DNA from: Timema cristinae
Taxonomy: Eukaryota > Arthropoda > Insecta > Phasmatodea > Timematidae
Direction: 5' to 3'
Length of the DNA stretch: 64,000 bases
Assembly (NCBI GenBank): GCA_039000515.1
Contig: JBCFYV010011135.1
Span: 9,426,642 to 9,490,641 of the forward strand
The position numbers were made by a program, and so were the translations under genes. Under the pieces are notes generated by a model, which worked only from the letters and a program-made list of their open reading frames with translations, ran no database searches and was not told where the DNA came from. Positions 51,801 through 60,800 of the stretch are shown here, one piece after another (position 1 is the stretch's first letter; every line of letters starts with the position of its first letter).

Positions 51801-54800
51801 CCTCTTAAAGAAAATCAATCATCACCGCCCAATCCCCCGACCAGGTCTTTTACTTCGTTTAAAAAGTTTGTTGGATAATTCTGTCATGTTCATGACAGAT
51901 ATTCAACAACTGTTGATATCACCATAGAGAGAAAATTAAACTCTATGTTTGTACTGAAGCAATATTTTTTTTATTTTGGACAAAAAAAAGTTTTTCAATA
52001 AAATCTGCAAAAACACTGGTCTTTTTTCGCATCCCCTTCCATTCCACCTTAATGTCTCCAATAAACACAATTTAATCTTGTTAAGCCAAGAAATGATCAC
52101 AACTTACAAATAACTATAATCATTTGTGGGAAATAAAGTGCACTAAGAGAGTTATTTATATGTGGTTATAAATATGATAGAATTGTAGGAAAATGAAGCA
52201 CCAATAAAAGTAAAATTTACTTACTCTATGTATGGCATTGGGAACTCTAAAGTCCACCAGTCCACCTCATTACACCCTGTCCCTATCTCGAACTAGTTCT
52301 ATCCAGTCCACCTCATTACACTCTATCCCTATTTTGAGCTAATTATATCGAGTCCACCTCTTTACATCCTATCCCTATCTTGAGCTAATTTATCCAGTCC
52401 ACCTCATTACACCCTATCACTATCTTGAGCTAATTATATCCAGTCCATCTCTTTACACCCTATCCCTATCTTGGAGGCTTGGTTCTATCCACATATCCTA
52501 CCATCATTTACACCCTATCCTTATATCTTGAGCTAGTTCTATCCAGTCACCTCATTACCCTATCCTACGACTAGTCACCACTCCATCTTTAAACCCCCCT
52601 TCTAGTTTATTCTCATTCACTGTCCACACTATCTATTACCCCCTCATCCCTACCTCTCATGTATATTCTAATGTTTACCTCCCCTCTGCATCTAGGTCTT
52701 CCCAATGGTATCTACCCGTTTGGTTTGCCAGTCAACATTTTGAACACAGTTCTAGTTTCTCCACTTGTGCTGCATGTCCTGCCCACCGTCACATGTGAAT
52801 TTGATTACCCTAACAATGTCTGATGATGAGTCCAGGGTATGTATCTTATAAGTATGTAACTTCCTCCACTCACCATTATCTTCATTCCTTTTTATACCAA
52901 ATATTTTCCTAAGTACTTTATTTTCAAACAGTCTAAATTTATTTTCATCATGTAAGGTAAAAGAGCATGTTTCACACCACCTATAGAGAACAACCAGGGA
53001 CACTATTATTTTGTGTATTATTGGTTTTACATTCCCTTACAACAGGCAAGATATTAAAAACTTAATGATTGAGTATCCACATGCATTTCCTGACCATCTT
53101 GGTCATTTTTGCAAGTTAAAATTGTCCCTATAGACTTATACTTGAATATATTAACTCTAGCAAATGATAAACTGTTCACATTAATCTCTACCTTGTTGTC
53201 CTCAATCTGTGTTCAAAAGTAAAGCTCTACTGCTTTCTGAGGAAAATGCCATGTTGCATCAATTTTTTTTCTGTCTCATTTATTTGGGGTATTTAAAAAA
53301 ACTTTCTGAACTGACTGATTATACCAGCACAGGATAGTCACAAATCTAGAACAGACACAGCATCCCGCCCTCGGCCGTTAATTCTTCACTGTGAAAGGGT
53401 ACAAACACATTTCACCAATGATACATTTTTCGGCCATGGCGGGAATCAAACCCGGGACCCTTAGCTCAGTAGAGAGACATGCTACGTGCTAAGGTGATGC
53501 ACATAAGAATTGAATTGTTTATAAACAATAAATATATGTAGTGTTTTAATTTTTATTTGTGCTTCATTTTCTAAAATTATTTTATATTTATTTAAATTGT
53601 ATAAGTTACATCTGTGAAAAGAAGTTTTCCTTAAGAAATGATTATATTAGAAATTAGGCTGTATTGATGAAAATTTATAAAAAAATTGTAACTAATAGAT
53701 TTATTTAAATTTAATAAATCGAAAATTATGTTTGAGGGCTTAAAAGGTTCAATATGCAAACTAAGGGCTGAAGACCTATGTGTAAGAAGCTAGAATGGTT
53801 GGCATTGGAGCTGGACTACAGCCTTTTCTGTGCTAGTTTATGTTGATTTCAAAATGTTGTGGTGTCTCCTTCTAAATAAAGTGTTAGTCATATTCAACAA
53901 CAATAAGACTTATCACTTCCTATTTAAATAAATCTTTCATTTATTATAATCAGCACGGCCACTAAAACTCAAGTTGTAATACATAGAGAATATTATTACA
54001 AATTAAATATCTCTTTAAGAGCATGTTAGCTGTCACGCGGAGGAACAGGGTTAGAAATAAAGTTATCCGGGAAAGAGTTGAGGTACCGGGCATACTATAC
54101 TGTTCAAATTAATTGGGACGAGCTATTTTTTCTCTCAGAATTGTAATATGATTGCCAGTTTATATCTTAAACCAACTTAAACCGATTTTATCTGCCTTGA
54201 GGTGGTGTGACTGTTAGAACTTGACAATAAGAATATGGTTTGACTGGTTTTAAACTTGAAATAGTCACTTCAGCTTCAGTTGTGAGCTTTTGTGTGTGAC
54301 AGGTGAATGCTAGTTTTTGCTCTCTGTGAGATACGTGTTGTTTTCGTGTATTTAAAAATGGATATTAATCCATGGAATCGTGCAAAAATAATTGATCTAA
54401 GGATCACACTTCTATGACAGTGAGAGATATCGCTTCTGCAGTTGGTGTAGCAAATCAAGTGTATCAAGAATTCTTATGAGATACAATGCATCTGGATCAT
54501 CGTCTCCATAAGGAGAGGTGAATGTGGAAGAAAACGAAAACAACTCCACGAACCGATAAAATTCTAATCAGATATAGTAAAATGAATCCAACAAAAACAA
54601 GCACAGACTTTCAAAGAGATTTAATGGATAGTGGTTTTGATGTTAGTGATTTAACTGTACGCCGTAGGCTTCTGGAAGATGGCCGGAAGGCAAGAAGATC
54701 AACGAAAAAACAATATTTGAATGCTAAAATGAAGAAAAAACGTTTAGCATGGGCCAAAAAATATAAATCATGGACTGCTGACGAATGGAAAACAGTAATA

Positions 54801-57800
54801 TCAGTGATTAAACTCATTTATTTGTTTGGGGTTACAAAGCAAATGTCGTTAGATGAAGCAACTGTGAAACCTTAAAACCGGAGCATGTTCAACAAACTGT
54901 AAAACACCCTCTGAAACAGGTGTTTTGGGGTTTTTTCACAGCAAATGGCACTGGAAGCTTAGTTCCTGTTCAAGGTATGATAAGTTCGTCCAAGTGCGTA
55001 GAAATATTACAACATAAGTTTGTTCCATTCTTGCAAACTTTTGATGGGACATTTCAAGATGACTTGGCCCTATGTTACAATTCAAAATTGTTCAAGACTT
55101 TCATGATGGAAAATTAAACTAATTTGCTTGATTGGCCTGGAGATTCACATGACTTAAATACAATAGAAAACTTGTGGAATATTTTGAAGAGATGTTTAGG
55201 TAAAATGGACTGTACAAAGAACATGTGATATCGAATGCTATAAAAGTGTGCTTCTATGATGATAAAGTCAAAATATATATACTAAATTAGTGGAGTCAAT
55301 GACAATACTAATTCAAGAGGTAATTTCTGCTAGAAGAGGACATACTTCATACTAATACAGGTATTTATGAGTGTATCTAAAGGCATAGAATGAAGGCATA
55401 GTTTTTGAAAAAAGTGTTTTTTGTCCCAATTAATTTGCACAGTATAGTACTTGCGATAGTAGAGGAAGCAGGACTAAGATGGTATGATACATAATGAGAA
55501 TGGAAAAAGAGAGGATGTCGAAGAAAATGTTGGAAATGAAGTATGTGGGTAAAAGACCACAGTGGAGGCCAAGAAAGAGATGGGAGGAGCAGATAACAGA
55601 AAGTGTGAAAGTGAGAGGAGAAGAATGGAAGAAATTAAAGGAAGAAGAATGGTGGAAGGATAGAGGAAGATGAGGGAGGCATTCTACTAAACTGACCCGG
55701 CCCCATTCTGGAGACAACTACATCGACGAACCTCTTTAAAGAAAACTTCTTATTACTTTTCGAGGTACATTTTGTTATATATTGAAGAAGGTACTAGGAG
55801 ATGGGGATAGAAACAAATAAAAGGGAACAAACACAATATGGCTTAGATACAATAAAAGAAAAACTCAGTTCACACTCTACTCTATGGTTGCCTGTTGAAG
55901 AAAATTGATTGTTCACACCCAATATTTTGAGTTGGTTTTCAACATTATAAACCAATCATGAGGGAGTGTAATATAAAGGACAAACACAGGAAATGTACAT
56001 TGGATGTAAAGGGGCAGTAGTGTAAAGTGTGAACTGTGTTCTACGTTTCATTTTAAAAGCCATATTAGAGCCATAGTGTTTTAATACCCTTTTATGTGTT
56101 TCCATCCATGTCCATATAAAACAAAACAGACAAAATAAATACTGATCAGAGACTTTATAGATTGGGTTACGCCTATAAAACTTTACATCTCATTACTGTT
56201 TCCAGCCTATGACCTGGGTCAGTTTTTTATTCAAGCCATATTCTCCACTACTGCTTGTTAGGCCTGTCATGGCTTCATATGCTTATAATCTAACTTAGGA
56301 CTAGCACAGGCACAACATCCAGTCCCCTGCCAGCCATTAATTTATCACTGTAAAAAAGGGTAAGCCTACATTTCACCAATAATAAATTTTTCGCCCATGG
56401 CGTAATCGAACTGGACCCGATCATGAAGACACACAACACAAGCAAAGGTGTCAAATCATAAACCAGCAAAACTTACAATCACCCACACAGTAACAGAATG
56501 CCTTGATTGATTAGAATGTTTTCTATGTAATATATATTATATAATTTTAAATATATCCTGTTTCCTCTACACTATACAAAATATTCTGACATCTCGATTC
56601 AATTGATTAACAAATATTAATAGACTTTGTTTATAAAAAGTGAGAAATGACAACCTGACACATGAACTGAACCCAATACATTTGGCTTTGGCACCAATGC
56701 CCTACCGCTGAGCCATCCTGGTTCATAAGTGTCATTAGTTGTTGCGTTGAGTCCAATGTCTAACAAGCCGCAGTGGATGATTGGATATTGTGCCGATACT
56801 TTCACCAATAACCACACTTATACTCAACCACCAAAAACTAGTGAAAGATGGCCCTGGATACAAGACGAACACGAATGACTCAATGATAGAGCAGTCACAC
56901 AATAAGTAACGTTTTCAAGTTTTATTCCCATGTCCAGGTTGTAATTTTTCACCCAACGAATTTTATTCAGCTATCAGGGCTGATCTTGTGGACAATCATT
57001 AGGTATAAGTTTTGTGATACACAATTAATATGCTAGTTTTAATTAGGATGTGCGAGGCTCAAAAATATCTCGATCTCTTCCCAAAAGTTAAAAAATGAAT
57101 CTTGAAAATTCTAGAAAGAAAAAAAATCAAATAATGCCCTAAGAAATTAAAATCCAACAGGAATATTAATTATTTCCAATAACAATGTAACAACCCCAAA
57201 ATAGGCTGTATCCCCCCCCCCCCCCCCCTAGCACCAAAAAACAGCCTTCTTTAAGAAAGTTTTAGTTAAAAATATTGTTTTTCAATATCAAACTTTGACA
57301 ATATAAGCTGTTACATTACAAAATTTAATTAAAATTGGTGTTCATTGTGACTACCTATCACTATTTTTAACAATTTCATTTAAAACATTATGAGTTATAT
57401 CTCAAGTGTTTGAATGAACTATAAGCCAAATCAAGCGCCAGCTCAAATGTCAAAAAGGAACTCTATAAACTATATATTTAGTTTAATATAACATAATTTA
57501 CATATTTGTACTTTCAAAGGACGTTTTCTTGTCTCGTTCTCATGCCTCAATACGTTTTTATATTCCGTCTCGAGATCGTCTTGAATTAAAAAATTTAATT
57601 TCGCATTTTACTAAACAAATCCAGCAACGCTCACCAGAATAATCCTTGCGTCTGCCGTTTTCTTTTTCTTCTAAAGTCCAAAAAGCCGAATCTGTGTGCC
57701 AAGGCCCAAAAGAGCTTCTTATCTTGTACTTGATATTTTTGGTTTGAGAGTTTTCGAATACAACTCCATACACGACATTCTCGAAACTGCTGTTCAGGCT

Positions 57801-60800
57801 CAAAGTTGTGAAACGCTCAACTAGCTTCCTCTCCGAATCTACTGGGATAAATCCTGGAAATACATATAAACAAACTGTCGTAACAAAATGGTAGTTTTGA
57901 CTATAGAGTCTAGATACTCGCACAAAACTGCAGGTATCTCGGAGTTGCTACACATGTTTTACTACAGTGAATTCCCCGCTCATCCCAGGTTTTACAAGGG
58001 AATTCCAATTTTCCTAGACAACTTAGATTAAATTTAGGAGAATGATATTTCATTTTTCATCAAATTTACTAATGTGAAGTCATGCAATGGGAGTTTAATA
58101 AAGGATAATTTGCACTTAATGGGGAAATGTATATTTCCTTACCCAGCCTAACAACATATAAGACCAGGGATGGGACCCTTGAACCCTCAAATCTCTAAGG
58201 ATACTCAAGATTCGAGGATTCAAGATTTGACAAAAAATTTAAAATACAGTATTTAGTTTTCAAAATTCTGAATTGAAATTTGTTTCATAGCTTTAATACT
58301 GCTTATCTGTGGTTCAGACCCAACCAGTGCTGTAGTCAAGCCAGGGCAGTACCCTGTTATTTTAATAGCTGACAAGGCGCCGCTCTTGTGCTTTAAAAGG
58401 TTTATAAACGTAGTTTTGAAACAAAAATTGGACATCAAGCCTGGTTGCAATGAGGACTTGCAATGCATAATAAATACTAGGCCTGCTAAGTATTCACACA
58501 GGTTGGTATTAAAGTACATGTGCTATTGAAAGTTATTTTAGAATAACATCCTATCATTTTCCACAGCCTTAACAAACCTTTTCTCCAGGTACTCTAATAC
58601 CTATACTAATTTCTTGTACCAGAGTGTCAGCGATTTTAATTTAAATGGGTGTTTGACCAAAGAGAATATCTCAAAATAGTAAATGAAGAAAGGAAATGAT
58701 CACTAATAAGCGAAGAGTCTAAAGTTTAAATAGTTATTGTTATCATTGTTATCTTATTTTATTTTATTATTATTATTATATTTCATTCTTTTTGTTTGTT
58801 TTTATTATTATTATTATTATTAATTTTTTTATTATATTTTTCTATTATTACCGCGTATTACTAACCGTTCAGGTTATACGCACTTACCTAATGTGTAATG
58901 GTAGGGTGATTGTGAGATGAAATGAAGGACCTACAGTTTAAAATGGGATCTGAACCACGGTGGAGGCCTGGCTTTCCCCACATTCACAAGTTGTGATTAA
59001 TACACGTCTTGTCAGAGGTGAAGGAAGGGTTTGGCAATCAGATAAATCTGATCATAGAAGTCCGACACCTTGCCCCTAGACCACCAGGTCACCAATTAAA
59101 TAAGAACTACAATAAATATAAAAATGGAGAATACTTTTCTCTATTTGTTTAAAATTATATATTAAAGAGTATAAACAATTTTAAAAAAATCCTTCTTGTT
59201 GTATTTTCAGTAACATGGACTTAGTAAGGAATATTTGAAAATATATCTAATTTGTTAAGAATATAATGGTGCGCAGTGGGCATAGCAAGAGAGGCTGAGG
59301 GGGTGGCAGTCCACACCAGGTACCATCAGTCAAGGTGTGCCGTAGAGGTGTCAATTTGTACATAAAAAAATAAGCAAATGAAATTAAAATAATAATTTGA
59401 GAACATTTTTATAATAGCTAAAAAAATATATATATATAATTAGCGAAGGCCGGTGAAAAGACAAAGTGAAATAGTTTCTGGAAATTCCACAATGTTCTAT
59501 TCTGGTAGAAAGAGGAGTGGTAATAATGATTAAAAATGAAGTGGTGAAAAGTGTCACCAGAGTGATGTGTCATAGTGAATAGATCAATGTTTGTGAAACT
59601 AAACAGAGCCAGTCATTTTATATACAAATGTACATGCCAACAACTGACCACGATGAATATCGAGCCTCGAGAAATATATATGATGAAATTGAATTAATTA
59701 CTCAACATGATGAAGAGGCAAAGTAAACACTATCATCATTGGCGATTGGAACAGTGTGGTCGAAGGACGGGAGCAGATCATAGGGCCACAAGGACTCGGG
59801 AAGAGAAACAGAGGGCAGAGTCTCAATGAATTCTGCCAGCAGAATGACCTGGTGGTGACAAACACCTGGATCAAGAAATGTAAAACAAAACTATACAGAT
59901 GGAAGAGCCCAGGAGACATGAGCAAGTATACACAACTAAACAGCAATTCAAGAATGGAGGGAAGGATGTGAAGATATTGCCAGTTGCCAAATTGAAACAA
60001 GACGAAAAAAGATCAGGAAAATGAGCAAGAGAAGACTGAGGTGGGGTTTTGAAAAATTAAGATCGAAAGAGTGATTTTGTGAAAAATTGAATAGGACAAA
60101 AGTTAAGTGAGGGGACAGAAGAGAGTATAAGTGTAGAAGGAAAGTAGAATAGTGTTAAGAATTTTTTTTTGAAGGTGCTAAGTGACAATGTTGGAAAAGT
60201 GAATAAGCCCTGGGTAACAACACAAATGGAAGAAAGAAGGAAATGGAAAAATGTCAAAAAAGAGGAATATATGAGGCTAAACAAGTTAAGGAGAGAAACA
60301 GACAAAATGAGGAAAGAATATAAAGAAAGGCATGCGATGAGATTATTGAAAGGCAAAGAAAAGAAGTTTGACTGCTTGTATCGGAAAGTAAAGTAACTGA
60401 AAGGGTATGAAAACAAAGGTATGCATAACAGGAATTTTAAAAAAACCAAAGGGGTTCTAACGATTTTGGAAAGATATAGAAGAACTGTACGACAAGAAAA
60501 ATCAACCAGGAAACCTAGAGATTGAAGTAGAAGAAGAGGTTGAGGAAGACAAAAAGGACCCAGCATTTTAAAGATTGAGGTGGAGGGAGCCATAAAGGAT
60601 ATGCAAAGAAGGAAAGCTACTGGAGATGACGACATACCAGCTGATCTTCTGAAGGAACAACAGATGAATGAATCTTACAAAACTTATAAATAGAATCAAT
60701 GAAACAGGAAAATGGCCCAAGGAATTTCTAGACGTAACCATGGTGGTTCTAAAGAAGGAAAAACAAGCCAAGAAATGCAGGTACCACAGGGCCATCAGCC

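Larger units (their letters stand above)
54006..55735 (+). pseudogene. LINE 3' fragment split by a Tc1/mariner element
   Basis: 54006-54094 and 55448-55735 join to match 17640-17945 ('ggaacagggttagaaataaa', 'gaagcaggactaagatggta', 'ggaagatgagggaggcattc'). The fragment was in place before the transposon landed. Confidence 0.75.

Noticed and set aside
52752..53003. A host gene of 83 codons
   Set aside because: The text matches the common C-terminal part of arthropod LINE ORF2 and is next to its tail.
60057..60635. 192-codon minus-strand open frame
   Set aside because: Low-complexity Leu/Ser/Phe-rich shadow of the LINE on the other strand.
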